The notes beneath the pieces were generated by a model. The model saw only the letters and a program-made list of their open reading frames with translations. It was not told the DNA's origin and made no database searches. From positions 62,001-126,000 of the forward strand of contig JAKUCV010001759.1 in the NCBI GenBank assembly GCA_028386065.3: a DNA stretch of 64,000 bases, written 5' to 3'. The DNA is from Turnera subulata. Its lineage: Eukaryota > Streptophyta > Magnoliopsida > Malpighiales > Passifloraceae. Below are positions 23,640 to 35,787 of this stretch, one piece after another. Numbering within the stretch: the first letter of the stretch is position 1; every line of letters starts with the position of its first letter. A program made the translations under genes and the position numbers.

Positions 23640-25118
23640 TGGGTTAGCTGTGCTTGGGTCCAATAGGAAGTTGGTGCTCGTTTGCATACAACGTTGGAGT
23701 TCTTGGGAGGAGTGGTTGCCAAAAGGCCAAAACTTGCTCCACTTTCATTCAAGAAATGCATGAGACAAATAGATGACACAGGATACGAGGTACGAAACAT
23801 GTTTGATTCATGATAATTTTCTCAATTCTATTACTGATTCTCCAATAACTGCAGCGTTGCCTGTGCCAGTCGAGTGTTATTAGCTGATGGATGAGTCCTT
23901 GTTGATATATCTTATTTGCACTTCAAATGGACTGGAATGTGCCCATTTCGCCAGTGGAATGTGACGGAAGCATTAAAAAATGATTACATACATCAGCTAA
24001 TGAGTTCAAGTTTCGAAAACAATGGATCTAATTGTATCTTTTAATCTTTTAATTTGATCCCGAAATATGATGCTGAGTTAGTTTCAAACGTACCGCTGAA
24101 GTCACTTTGTGGAAACCAAATGTAGTGTTTCTATGACAATTTGTCACTCTTACTGATATGCGCAGATTCAAGCATCGTAGTCATTTCTCATGCTTTGCAG
24201 GGGCTGCAAAGAACTGGTTTTAACAGGAATGAAAAACATCCAGTATTTAATAAAACTGCCTCTCTTTATTAAAAAGATTGATGTTATAGAAAGACTACAA
24301 ATTATGTTATAGATTAATGAACTGCCTCTCATTCTTAAAAAGATTGATGTTTTAAAATTACGGTTCTGCGTCCAAATATTTATCCTCCTTTAGAGAAATT
24401 GCTTATCTTTTTAAGTATATCCATATCAATATGAAAAATGCTTCGTAAACAAATTCTTACATAAGAATAATTTAATAAAAGATTACTATGTTTCCTCTGA
24501 TCTAGTATCTTAATAGCTTTCTTAATCTTTGTATACGAACCTTAACTATCAATCTTTTGAAACGAAGGGATATAACGTTTTTAACAACCAGCGGTCCCCC
24601 AAGCACAATAAATTTCTTTTGGAACAGAGTTTAATGGATTTCTTACTGTAAAAATTGTTTATCAGTGGCGATTGGAGGAGACTAGATAGCATAAGTAGAA
24701 ACAAACAATAAATCAGACAAAAAAAAGAAACAAACAATAAACAATAAACAACAGTAATTAAACTTGTCACACATCATAACCGAAATTGCCATTTCATTAA
24801 ATTTTCTTTTCAGTTGTGTAGATCAGTAACAATACAGCATGCCACTTTGGTTAGAAAAATACAGGTTCTGGCACAAAGCAGGTGACAAACTACAAGGCCT
24901 TACCTTTTAGCTGCACAAAAAGAAAAAGCAAAAGGATTGTGTTGCACTCACCATATATTACAAGCCGGGCAGTATTCATCTTATTCCAAATAGATGATAT
25001 TGACATCCCAAAATCCCCGCAAGGGAAAGAATCAATTTAACAGCTATTGATGTTTCTGAAGGCATTTGTGTATCCAGTGTTACCCTAACCCACTGGCTTA
25101 TGATGATTATGAGCAAGT
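23640..25118. other. Intergenic DNA between CASP promoter and ELM1 3' end
   Basis: AT-rich; the right 250 bp are likely the ELM1 3' UTR. A short phrase, aaaaagattgatgtt, occurs twice (near 24270 and 24340). No gene is seen. Confidence 0.4.
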
Positions 25119-28100
25119 TTAAGGCCGCACTCTTAATCCCCGCTGGGCAAGTGCTTCATGCACCCGACGAGCAGCTTCCGCAGTGTCATTAAGAGGCGGG
25201 TAGCTCCAACTTTCTGAAATCTGGAAGATATAAACAGATCACCGCTGTGATTAAATCTGAACTAAACTAAATCAATGCATCCAACTGTTCATATATTGAG
25301 GAATTTAAAGAAAATTGCATTGGTGACAAAAAAGAATGAAAATGCAATTAATTCCAAAATAGCAAATGGAAAACACTTATTCATAAAACTCAGCACAAGA
25401 GAAAAAGTACAAGTACACCAACAAACTGCCAAGTCATATTATAGCCAACTAATCTTAAGAAGTTCAAACTCAAATAAATATGATTTTACCACCACCCAGC
25501 ACACAACCGATCAACAGGAAAGAAAGGGTTACAGTGTCACTCCAAGACGCAAAAAAATTTCTTATCACAAATATCACTTTTTAAAGAGCAAATAAACAAA
25601 TTTGCATGAGCAAGCAACCATCCATGCCAGCAAGCAAATGAGAAACTTAATCTACCAGATGGCTGAAAAACTAATATTTGAGGGCAACAGTTTTTTACTA
25701 ATCCTGAAGGAACTGATTTATCATTAAACCAGCCAACAAAAAAATGCTCCATAAATAATAAAAAAGGTACAGACACTATAAACTTACGTCCTCAGATCCT
25801 GTAAATGGCCGAACCACACCCCGTTCTCTCAAAGATTTGTGAAACTCAGCCAACTTCCATGTGCAACGCTCAGAACCCATGATATAGACAGGTTTCCTGC
25901 AAGTCACATTGGAATATCAGAACAGCATTTGGGTAAATAGAATATGGTATTCCAAAAGATTGCATATCTTGGTTCATTAGATAGATATAATGCTTCCATA
26001 CGTACCCCGTGCTGCAAGCCTCGCTTATCATGCTGACTGAATCTGCTGTGACGACAAATGCATCTGCCCAGGCTAAATGTCCCATATATGGGTTCGGCTC
26101 TGTAAGCCATGACATAATTTAGTATCCTACTTGGCTCAATTTGTTAAAACATAAAAATTTCAAACCAGACAAGTAATACCTTGACCATCCCAGATGTAAA
26201 CTTTAGGATCATTTCCAAGTTCTTTGATTATTACATTTGAAACCTACAATAAATCATAAGCACGGTAAATTGCATGCTTAACACTAGATTTGACATAAGT
26301 ATTCAAAATATATGGTCATGCCTTCTCTGGAGTCCTATTTGAGAACGATATTCTGACACTCCCGCAGCTCACTAGCACACTAAGCACAGAGATGGATAAC
26401 TGCTTCGCAAGGTCTGCTCCATAACGACAGGAACCTGACAAAGTAGAGCATCATCTAATAAGCACATTGCACAAGGAAATCAATCAGTAATAGGTATCAA
26501 GATTGGAACTAACAATGACCAACAACACTGCCAAGTTTTTATTTAACAAATCTGGATGGTTAGTTTTCAAATACAATAATGACACAACAAGAAACTGCAT
26601 ATCTTCCAATCAAGCAAGTTCCAAAGCAAAGTCCAATACATGGGATAGAATTAATGTGGCACTGCCCAAAAGCAAATGAATCGATGAGCAAAACAAGGAA
26701 GTGAATGAGTAATTACTTGTGGGCCCTCCAATGTTAATCACCAGTAGAGGTTTTGGCAGAGGTGCAAACTCATCGTGCCATGAACTAGCGGCACTACGAA
26801 GTGCAGCAAAATCAATTTGGTGCAAAGCTCCAATTGTCTGAACCTAGAGTTTTTTTAACACATGGAACAAACTACAAGTTACAATCTTTCAAAGGAGATA
26901 ATACAAAACCAAAAAGTTTCTAGATTACCATACACTAGCAAGATCAACATAACATTGCGATACATACTACATGCTCATCAGGAGGTTCACGTGGTGTTAT
27001 CCACCTTCGCAGAAACCGAGGAACCTGCTCTTGGCCCTGAGGAGTCAGAGGATAATAATCATGACGTGGAGTGATTACGAGATCAAACTTCTTCAAATCC
27101 GATCTTGGATGTTGAATCTGCAATAAGAAGCCAAGGTTAAATCAAGATAAGAATTTTTTAGATGTACCATGAAAAGTGGACCCTTCTAAAATGCCACAAC
27201 AGAAGCTGCTGTGGTGGAAATAAAGCTCTTCCTAGAAAAGATGTTTAACAGCAAACAGAAATGAATATGCACCTAAATGACTAAGTTGGATTTCTACATG
27301 CAAGAGATCAAAATCCAACACTCCTATACAATTTCTTCAGATAGCCTGCTTTTGTTTTTTGTTCCCCCTCATTTCTTCTATTTCTTTTTATAAATAATGT
27401 TCAGATATCTGTCTTAGAAGTGGATAATCATGTCACCTCATTGTTGAATCAACAGTACAAAATTAGCTTAAATAAACAATAACTTAACCACAAAGTGAAA
27501 GTTTTAGCAAGGAACCTGAATGACAAACACATTCTGAGATGCTAGGCGCTTTATGGAGCTCGCAATAGAAACAGTATCTCTTCCAGATGCAACCACCAAC
27601 AAAGGACCATCCCTGAGAAAATTAACAAAATACTTTTAATCTGTAATAAAGCCTAAAGAAATAAATCAAAAGGGAAGGAAATCCAGCATTTGTTCAGTGA
27701 CATAATAGATGTATTTAATACTGATGTTGGCCACTAAAGAGCCAATTAGGAACTTGGAATGCAAAGCAACAAAATAATCTTTCCAAATACTACAAACAAT
27801 ATCCTACTGATAATATCAAGAAAGCTCTTGTAGCCAACAATAACACTAGATTGTTTATGGATTGCACTCAATTGGTGGAGTCTTATGCTCTTAATCTCCC
27901 TCTTCTGGAACAAAACAGTGAACTGGCACAGCAGGGTATTTGTATGACAACAGAATTTTCCTCCTTAAACGCAGGACAACAGGTACCGAGTTTAAAAAAA
28001 AGAAGAAGGCCACAGACTGGACACTCTACATGTAATGTCACAACTACCATTTACTAACAGTTTCTGGCCCTAGATAAAGCATGATGGGAAAACATCAAAC

Positions 28101-28874
28101 AAAACCAACCGAAATGGCTGCTGGAACTATTATCCAGCAAAGTATGGCAGTATATTTAGATCAACAGGAAACAGAGATGATGATGAAAAACAAAGAATCA
28201 AAATCATAAAAGAAAAGGTACTTTTCATAAGTGTCACGAGCCATGTTCACAATCTGCTTCAAATCCGCTTCTAAAACCGAGGACAATCCCACACCACCAC
28301 CGTTCTCCGAGGGCTCAAATTTGCTCCTGCCTTTTCCAACTATACACCGTGAATAACCATATAACCGCCTCACAACATAGTACAACGTCTTGTGAAGAGA
28401 AACTGGGAGGAAGTGGAGCCAGTCGTTAATCCCTCCTCTGGGTCTCGTAACTCGCTGCAACAAACAATATGATCATACATATAGAACTTAAAGCATAACA
28501 TTTATACAGTACAAAAAAAACATTAATTCCATCAACTTCAAATGTAAGCTTCTAAAAGTAGAAGCTGCCACACAGGAAATGAATATATTTATAAAGAAAA
28601 GGAAGTAAAAATAGGTTCTTTAGTACTTAAAAGGACTAATTAGTGAAAAAGAGAGCAGTTAGAGAGATGAGAGGAAAGGAGGGGAGCTTACGTATAAGAC
28701 GTGCTTATCGGAGAGGCCAAGAGCGCGGACCAAGCCGAGGCTCTGGTGCTCGGAACCGGGGAAGCCGTTGCCGATGACGACGGCGCGGCGGATGACGCTG
28801 TAGGCGTCGCCTTCGAAGATCTCCGGCACGCCCATGGTGGGGCTGGGCGGCTCCGGGAGCCTGATCGGTTTCAT
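25119..28874 (-). CDS. ELM1: Mitochondrial fission protein ELM1
   Basis: Ten minus-strand exons: 28692-28874, 28222-28454, 27516-27612, 26968-27117, 26717-26843, 26322-26434, 26180-26243, 26006-26099, 25788-25896 and 25119-25220. They give 423 aa. Matches to the plant ELM1/DUF1022 family run the full length: AVVIGNGFPGSEHQSLGLVR near the start, DGPLLVVASGRDTVSIAS, NIGGPT in the middle, and GHLAWADAFVVTADSVSMIS with GKPVYIMGSERC near the end. ELM1 sits on the outer face of mitochondria and recruits the dynamin DRP3A for fission. The fold resembles GT-B glycosyltransferases, but no enzyme activity is established. Intron 6 begins AAG|GCATGA, a non-canonical GC donor; all others are GT-AG. The start at 28874 has a GC-rich first exon, a common plant pattern. 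Confidence 0.94.
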
Positions 28875-30288
28875 TTGACTGGAGGAATTTCCGGGATTCT
28901 AGAGTAATAAAACCCTAATCCCTAAAAGCTGCGTGTATGAATTGAATTCTGGGTTTTTGATGCTTTCTAGTTTTTTTTGTTTACTCGCCAGAGAGGCAGC
29001 GTGAGATTGGGTTTGGCTGTGGAAGTTTTGTATACAGAAAAAGCTTTGGAGGAGTAAAGTTCACTTCTTTTTTGTTTTTGCGTCCTTTTTGTTGATTTGT
29101 TGGCGGACGCAAAAAATGGAAAATAACTTGGAATAAGCATTTCTCTCTTTTTTTTGGACAGAAAAAAGCATATGATGTATTTAATTATCGTCTTAAGAAA
29201 TGTACCCAAAAAAAAAAGGAAAGGAAAGAAAAAAAAATATTAATACTCTAATTAATTTAATTCAAGTAGAATGAAGGGTCGGTCTTGAACTCTTGATCAT
29301 TTTGAAGTAACTCAAAATTCTGCTGAAAGAGATCAAAATATTAAACTATTTAAGCCAAATTTTATGTTACAACTATATATTGATTTTTCATTTTGAAAGT
29401 TAATCTGTTTTGTAAGATGATAAGACTTCATTGCAAAGGAAACAAACATAATTTGAGCAAAAATTTATTGACTTCTAGTGTGTTTTTTTTTTTTTTGTGA
29501 CACTTGTTCTTGAAAAAATATTTAACTTTTATGAAAAGAAGTTGTTAAATCAATTGTTACTCTACTCACCCTAACACATACAATTTATAAATATATTTAT
29601 GAATCAGTTAATGTGTCATGAAATTATGCAGCTTTTTACTCGAGTTGTTTATGCTTTCTTTCAGTTTTACTGCGCATTTAGAGGTTCAATGATTGAGTGA
29701 TGCCTAATCGAATTCAAGTTAGAGCAGCCTATTAAAGGCTCATTGGAGTAGTATTCAGAGGTCTACTGGATTATGCCCAATCCAGATCGAGTTGGACCAG
29801 CCTCTTAAAAGATGAAACTCTTGCAACACGCTAATTTCCTCCATTTTCGCAAGTCTAGAATCCAAAACCTTATTTAAAGGACCTAAGTGCCATTGAACTT
29901 TTTAATATTTATGGTATATTCATCATATTTATTTAGAGGACCAAACATATATACACTACCATTCAACTCCGGCTTAGTAAGTCTAATGATACATTCATCA
30001 ACGAGAATTATTCTGCAACGGAAAGGGAAGTACTAATTGAAAGTTTAGTTCCAGTTATCCATTGATCTTCAGTTGCAAAGAAAACCAAAGTGGCAAAATG
30101 AATTGCTATTGAATGATCATAAATTTTCATTTTTTCAGTTGCATACAAATGTTCGACACCCATCACCAGCTATATAACCATGGATAGGGAGATTTTGGCA
30201 CCCCACCTTAGGAATTTTTTCTTTTTAACTCAAGCAAGAGAAGCAAAAGAAAACACTAATCCGATAATTCAATCCATGTATGCTGCCT
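28875..30288. other. ELM1 promoter and intergenic DNA
   Basis: The first ~200 bp are the ELM1 leader and promoter. The remainder is AT-rich intergenic sequence, with the lycopene cyclase 3' UTR expected at about 30100-30288. No gene or repeat family recognised. Confidence 0.4.
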
Positions 30289-31845
30289 TTAGATGGATTC
30301 AAGTGCAATGTTACCCACCATTTTAGCAAAAGGCACAGGGCATTTGGTAGCAATCTCAAACCTTGCAGGAATTGAGGCATTTCCAAATAAAGACAAGCTC
30401 AATGAGGCAAGCTCTCCAAGGGACAACCTTGAGGAAAGGAACCCTTGCCAGTAGTAAGGATCCAAATCAAAGAAAGCATCAAAGAACCTCCTATTCCCCT
30501 TTAGGTCCAACTTCAATAGAATCTCCATGCCAAAAGAGTAAAATTCTCTAGGAAACTTCCTCTCCAATGGCCACAACCCATTCCACACCCTACTGTGCAG
30601 TGCTTTTCCCCTAATCATTCTTGTTGAGCCAAGGCACTCTGCTATTGCATCTGCAACAACTGGGGCTAAGGCCATTGTTCTAGCCACCATGTACCCAGTA
30701 GAGGGATGGACTATCCCTGAATTCCCACCAATAGCCATTACACTTTGAGGGATCTTAGGGAGTGGCCCTCCCATTGGAATCAAGCATTTCTCATCCTCTA
30801 TTACCCTCTTCACTCTGATCCCTAGATGTCTTAACCTCGCCACCATCCTTCTCTTAATCTCCATGTAAGATAACACTGGCCTACTAACAAGAGAAGTCTC
30901 CTCCAAAAATATCAAATTCGAATCAAACGGCATAGCATACAAGAAAGTTGGAATCTTTGAATTGCTAACCCGCAAATAAGGTTCATTTCCCATATGAGAA
31001 TCTCTCCAATCCATGAGAACCATCTTATCCAGGTCAAATGGATGACCCTCCACTTCAGCCAAGATCCCATGAGCAATCTGGTATCCATGGTTTCTTGGCT
31101 TATCATATTCAATAAAGGAACTAGCAAAACCACTTGCATCAACAATCAAGCTTGCTTTAAGTTGATTCCCATCCTCACAAACAACAGAAGACTCAAACTC
31201 CTCATGTTCCACTTTCCATACCTTACCCTTGTAAAATCTAACTCCACGAGAAGCACAATTCTCCAGCAACTGTGTCTTCAGTTTCCTCCTACTAACCCGA
31301 CCATAGGGTCGGTCCAAATACTTGGTCTTGTGATCATCTAAAAAGACACAAGTCATAGGCCATGTTGTGTCCAAACAACCCTCAAGCCCCAAGCTCTCAA
31401 ACTCATCAACCCAAGCACCATAATTATTAGGCCACATAGAGAGCGGTGAGGGATCAACACAACATACCTTAATTCCATAGCGAGAGACTTGCTCTGCAAG
31501 ACGCAGCCCAGCTGGGCCAGAGCCAATGATGATCACATCAATGCTAGACCGATCGGCGGGGTCATACCAGGACAGGCCAAAATCATCCAAGAGCTCCTGT
31601 TTTGACTCGGGTTTCAAGTCAAGAAAGGTTCCTGATGGCTTGCTGCTCCTTTGGATTCTAAGGTGGGATTTTCTTGAAGTTTTTGCACCAGGGTTTGCAG
31701 AAGCGAATAGAGGTGGATGCCTGTGGTTAATTAGAGGGAGTGTAGTTGCAGGGGGTGGAGGGGATAAACCCGGAGGAGTTGCCATATGACTATGACTGTG
31801 TGTGAGAAAGATGGGAGGAGTAGTTCTATAGGACATTATAGACAT
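30289..31845 (-). CDS. Lycopene beta-cyclase of the chromoplast / capsanthin-capsorubin synthase type
   Basis: Intronless frame of 518 aa (498 aa if it starts at the Met at 31785, MATPPGLSPP). The first ~80 residues are Ser/Pro/Arg-rich, as expected for a plastid transit peptide. The FAD-binding dinucleotide fold follows: DVIIIGSGPAGLRLAEQVSR with GxGxxG. The family hallmarks are WPNNYGAWVDEFE, the catalytic FLEET motif, IPMGGPLPKIPQSVMAIGG, and HPSTGYMVAR. The enzyme cyclises psi-ends of lycopene to beta-rings using reduced FAD. The C-terminal half (FLEETSLVSRPVLSYMEIKR, YWQGFLSSRLS) resembles the CYC-B / capsanthin-capsorubin synthase / neoxanthin synthase clade more than leaf LCYB. Lack of introns also fits. 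Whether it makes beta-carotene or kappa-rings cannot be told from sequence. Confidence 0.9.
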   Translation of the reverse strand: MSIMSYRTTPPIFLTHSHSHMATPPGLSPPPPATTLPLINHRHPPLFASANPGAKTSRKSHLRIQRSSKPSGTFLDLKPESKQELLDDFGLSWYDPADRSSIDVIIIGSGPAGLRLAEQVSRYGIKVCCVDPSPLSMWPNNYGAWVDEFESLGLEGCLDTTWPMTCVFLDDHKTKYLDRPYGRVSRRKLKTQLLENCASRGVRFYKGKVWKVEHEEFESSVVCEDGNQLKASLIVDASGFASSFIEYDKPRNHGYQIAHGILAEVEGHPFDLDKMVLMDWRDSHMGNEPYLRVSNSKIPTFLYAMPFDSNLIFLEETSLVSRPVLSYMEIKRRMVARLRHLGIRVKRVIEDEKCLIPMGGPLPKIPQSVMAIGGNSGIVHPSTGYMVARTMALAPVVADAIAECLGSTRMIRGKALHSRVWNGLWPLERKFPREFYSFGMEILLKLDLKGNRRFFDAFFDLDPYYWQGFLSSRLSLGELASLSLSLFGNASIPARFEIATKCPVPFAKMVGNIALESI

Positions 31846-32931
31846 AAGTGGAGGAAATGCTTAGTACTTAGTAGCGGAACAATGAATAGGAGAGACACAT
31901 AGTACTGACAAAGGAGAATCGAATTTGCCAAACCAAGAAAAGATACCTCCCTCTATTTAGGCGCTAGTTTTTGGCCAACATTCTTTGTGAGTGGTACGAC
32001 AGTTTAGACATTATGGAACTGCAATTAATTTTTTATTAAGAAACGCTTAACCCCACCAAATTTTGGCACCGAAAGTCATTACAAGTAATTTTTTGAATGA
32101 TTTTTTTTTGACCCACCACCAAAGATTACAAGACCACCACACTTATCACATACTAAATTTGTCGATACAATAATAATGTACAGCTAGATTACCATTTTTT
32201 TTACATAATAATAATATCAGATCTTAGCCATGTAAAAAACTCTCTACGCCAGATCCCCCACTGGGTTCATGTTGGATCACATGCGTGTATAAACTCAGTT
32301 GTTTGCCACGTGTGGCACTTAACACTGCGAGGGTGACCATTGCGTCCAAAGACGCCTAGCTACTTCCATTTCCATTGACAAAATAATTAACTTGGGGAAT
32401 CTTTTGCCAAACTAGTTAAAATAGGAATCTTGGAGTATTTATGACAAAAAGAAAAAGGAATCTTTGAGTGTCCCGCGTTTACAGATTCAATTTGTACGGG
32501 GAGGACGAATTCCAATAGGAAATGAGATCGGGCAAAACAGGAGGAAGCAGGGCCTCATTAACGTGAACCAACATATAAAAATTGACCATATTATGTGTGG
32601 AAGTGGAAAACGTTGAGGAAGATCCAAAATCAAGAACCAAGATCCTGGATATCAAGTATCCAGAATCCAGGCATTTAAAATATATACAGATGATTGACTG
32701 TTTATTTATAATAACTACTAGGCATCAGGCCTTCAAAGCATTAAAAATTTTGAGCACACACACCATGAGGAATCTTGAGAATTTTTGTCTGTGGCCGGGG
32801 GGAAGTTCATATTCTGTCATCATAAAGCTTATAATTGACTGGCAATTCTTTGGATGAAACTCCCACAATGGATCCCTTGAAACCATTGGAGAACACCTCG
32901 GGTAGAAGTTGAATAACAGCTAAACAGATAC
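31846..32931. other. Lycopene cyclase promoter and VAMP714 3' flank
   Basis: A near-palindromic G-box (CACGTG core at 32307-32312, inside TGCCACGTGTGGCA) lies about 460 bp upstream of the cyclase start. A TATA-like AT-rich box is near 31950. The right portion is probably the VAMP714 3' UTR. No gene is seen. Confidence 0.4.
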
Positions 32932-35155
32932 TCATTTTCTGCAGGAGGGCAGAGTGATGCCTCCACAACAAGCGGCAATAATTATATACAGCAACAGCAC
33001 AATCAAGAACGTCAGCAATGCCCTGTCATGTAAACAGCAGTTATTTCCACTCTTCAAGTGTCAATATGCCTAATATTGACGAATTTTGTGTACTGGTGAA
33101 GTTGCTTTATTTGAAAGATAACAAAGGTTACTTAATAGAGAAAACTACGTGGAGCACTATGACTAAGTCCACCGCATCCTATGTAAACCAAAATGAATTA
33201 CAGTAGATACAGAAAAGAGATAATGTTAGGTAAGGTACCATTTTCTTCACTTATGTAAGCAGCTACAGCACAAAGCATATAGCATATAACAACAAGGACG
33301 AATACACTGAGGAAATTGATAAAGAAAAAATGATGAACGAAATTCCTACAGAGAAGCAGAGACACTTGTAACCTTATTGCCTGCTAGAACAGTAATGTTT
33401 GAATGTGCTCATTTTTTCAAGAACATCAAGCCGATATACTGGTCTACCTTAACGAACCTTGTAGGATGTCATCATGAGAACAAACAATCAGATGATATGC
33501 ATCACACCTTCCTGTCAGATGATTGTAATTCACTTATTTATTTTAGTCTATGGTGGCCTCTAATGCGGGAAAAGAGTAAATCTTCCCCAATGAAAGTCCA
33601 TTATGTTTATTAACCTGATCCAAATCTTTGTGTAGGATGAAATAACTTTCCTTTTAAACTACTTTAGAGACTAACACATCCTCTTAAACCGAAAAAAAAG
33701 GATCACTAAAATGTCCCTCAGTAGATAAAAGTTAAAATGAGGGGTCGAAGGAGAAAATGGGTATCAAAAGGTCTTACAATAGCTTGGCATTTTTCATCCA
33801 CAGAGCTCTTCGAAGGCGTTTAGACTGTTTTCTGAAGTGAAATGCACTGTCTTGCATTGTTGCAGTCTTGTCTACAAGAAGTTCAATCCGGTCACCTCTC
33901 TCAAGTATCTTCTCAATATTTTCTACCATGATTGTGCGAATCTGCAGTAGTGAGCAGAAAATAAGAATAAACGACAAGATAACCAAAGAAAGCCACTTTC
34001 TTAAGCTAGCACAAGACAAGCAAAACAAGCAACAGAAAACCTAGATCATCCAAAATGATGCAATCAACTAGAAGGAAATACTTACAAAACAGAAGCATAT
34101 AAGGAAACATATCTGCAACTATGTAACTTTCAACAACAAAAATCACAGCAAACACTGAAAATAGTAGATACACATTAGTAACGAAGGAGTCCCTCCGTAA
34201 AGAACTTTCCCACACTTCCCAATCATTACGGAATTCATGCAAAGACAGGAATAGTAAGCAGAATTTTATCTCAGGGAACTTTTACAAATACAATCCAGAC
34301 TCTCACCTGCGTCATTTGCTCACAAGTACAAAATTAGACAGATTCAAATGCATTACATTACACAACCACTATCCAAAGGAGAGAAAAAAAAAACTTGCTA
34401 TAATACAAACAATTAACTTGCTAGAATACAAATCATTACACCGAACAGACTGTAGAGTTGGTGAAATTAGTAGGAAACATATACCAGAGCAGTACTTGAA
34501 TTTAAAATCAAAAAAATTAAGAGAAGATACTCACCTCTCCAACCTCTCCCCTTACACGACTCAAGGTATCAGCACTAGGATTACTGGAGAAGAACTCCAT
34601 TTGCTGATGCAATACCCTCGAGAACTCATCATTCATCGCATACGCAGGCGCATAGTGAGCCACTTTACCATAATTCTTCATGAATCTCATGTGAATATCC
34701 TCCAAGTACGAGAACGGAATCCTCCCTGTATCCACAATCCATAACCTAAAACATTACACCTCACAAACAAATACAAGCCAAACTTCCATTTTTTTTCAAA
34801 AAAAAAACAAACTCAATACGTAAATCGCAGAAGAAATAACAAATTCAAATTCCTTTTCATACATGGAGGATATCAAGTTCAAGACGACGTCGAATTAAGA
34901 AAAAAAGTGAAAACAAAAAAAGAGAAAAGAATACTTACGGCCAAAGGTGTCGTTGGCCATACAGAGGAAGGAGAGGCCGTCGGATCGGAGGATGTGGAAG
35001 ATGTATCGATCCTGAGAGAAGCACAGCCTGGCATCCGCCTCCGCCGGGAGCTTCTCCAGTATCCTCCTCGCCACCGCGCCGGTGTTCCCCGTCACGGCGC
35101 TGAACTCCGCCAGCACCACCGTGCCCCGCGCCACCACCGCGTACACAATCGCCAT
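32932..35155 (-). CDS. VAMP714: R-SNARE VAMP714
   Basis: Four minus-strand exons: 34939-35155, 34535-34725, 33778-33941 and 32932-33022. They give 220 aa, the usual length for the VAMP71 group. Residues 1-125 form the longin domain (MAIVYAVVARGTVVLAEFSA, then CFSQDRYIFHILRSDG). Residues about 126-185 form the R-SNARE motif with the central Arg in ILERGDRIELLVDKT. A C-terminal anchor follows (LLTFLIVLLLYIIIAACCGG), ending LPSCRK. The RRALWMKNAK stretch next to the membrane is typical. VAMP714 drives fusion of vesicles at the Golgi, vacuole or plasma membrane; in Arabidopsis it is linked to PIN delivery. The distant last exon sits behind a 755-bp intron. Confidence 0.94.
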
Positions 35156-35455
35156 GGCTGCGATCGATCGATCTTCCTATTCTCCGGATAAGTTCTGCCG
35201 GCTCTACTATGTGTATATGAAAGGAAGGAAGAGTTGGAGCAAAACCGGGTAACTACGCTTCCTCTACCGGCAAGTCAACGCTCGGCTTGCTTTGAAATCT
35301 CCTCTATTTATTTTGTGTATACTTTAAAAAAAAAAAGAAAAAAGGAAATAGAGAATCGATTAAAGAAAAATAAACAGATGGGAAATTTTGGTAGACAAGT
35401 TGGCAATTAAGTTTTTTTTAGAAAAAATGTAACGCCGTAACGGAGTATATCCCGC
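35156..35455. other. VAMP714 promoter
   Basis: Leader and upstream DNA of VAMP714, with an A-rich run near 35325-35345. I see nothing else before the SINE. Confidence 0.4.
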
Positions 35456-35461
35456 TGTCGT

Positions 35462-35690
35462 ATATATTTTTTTTGATAATATGAGTATCCTAGCTCGACA
35501 AACCAGACTAATCTCATCTGTGGCCCGACATCCAATCTCGCTTCTAGGACATTTAGCCTAGGACCACGAGCGGGGTCCAACATGGTTAACCACTCCCAAC
35601 ATGTGCATTTTCCATACCTCAACGTTTCTCCGGAACGAACCCGGGACGTGTGAGTTAAGGGGTCGCAGCATGCTGACATGTAATGATAGA
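35462..35690 (-). mobile_element. Au-like SINE (full-length or nearly so)
   Basis: On the minus strand the element reads from a tRNA-like head with a B-box-like GGGTTCGTTCC near 35637-35647, through GAGATTAGTCTGG...GTCGAGCT, to an A-rich tail (T run on the plus strand at about 35466-35475). The 3' half matches the shorter SINE at 53350-53466 over about 100 bp. The GATTAGTC...GGGACACYCA...TATC-poly(A) ending is the hallmark of Au-type plant SINEs. It is non-coding and was transcribed by RNA polymerase III. Confidence 0.7.
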
Positions 35691-35699
35691 CATTGGATC

Positions 35700-35786
35700 G
35701 TGGAACCTTCTAGAGGCGCGATCCTAGCCATCCATTGAGGAGGTGGATGGGCTATAAATAGGAGAGGGGTCTCCTCATTTTGGGAG
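35700..35786 (+). mobile_element. Possible LTR fragment (left part, with TATA box)
   Basis: A plus-strand promoter-like stretch with GGGCTATAAATAGGAG (TATA at about 35752-35760) ends where the LINE begins. Together with 37466-37760 it could be one LTR split by the LINE. This is inference; no matching second LTR is in the window. Confidence 0.3.
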
Positions 35787-35787
35787 T

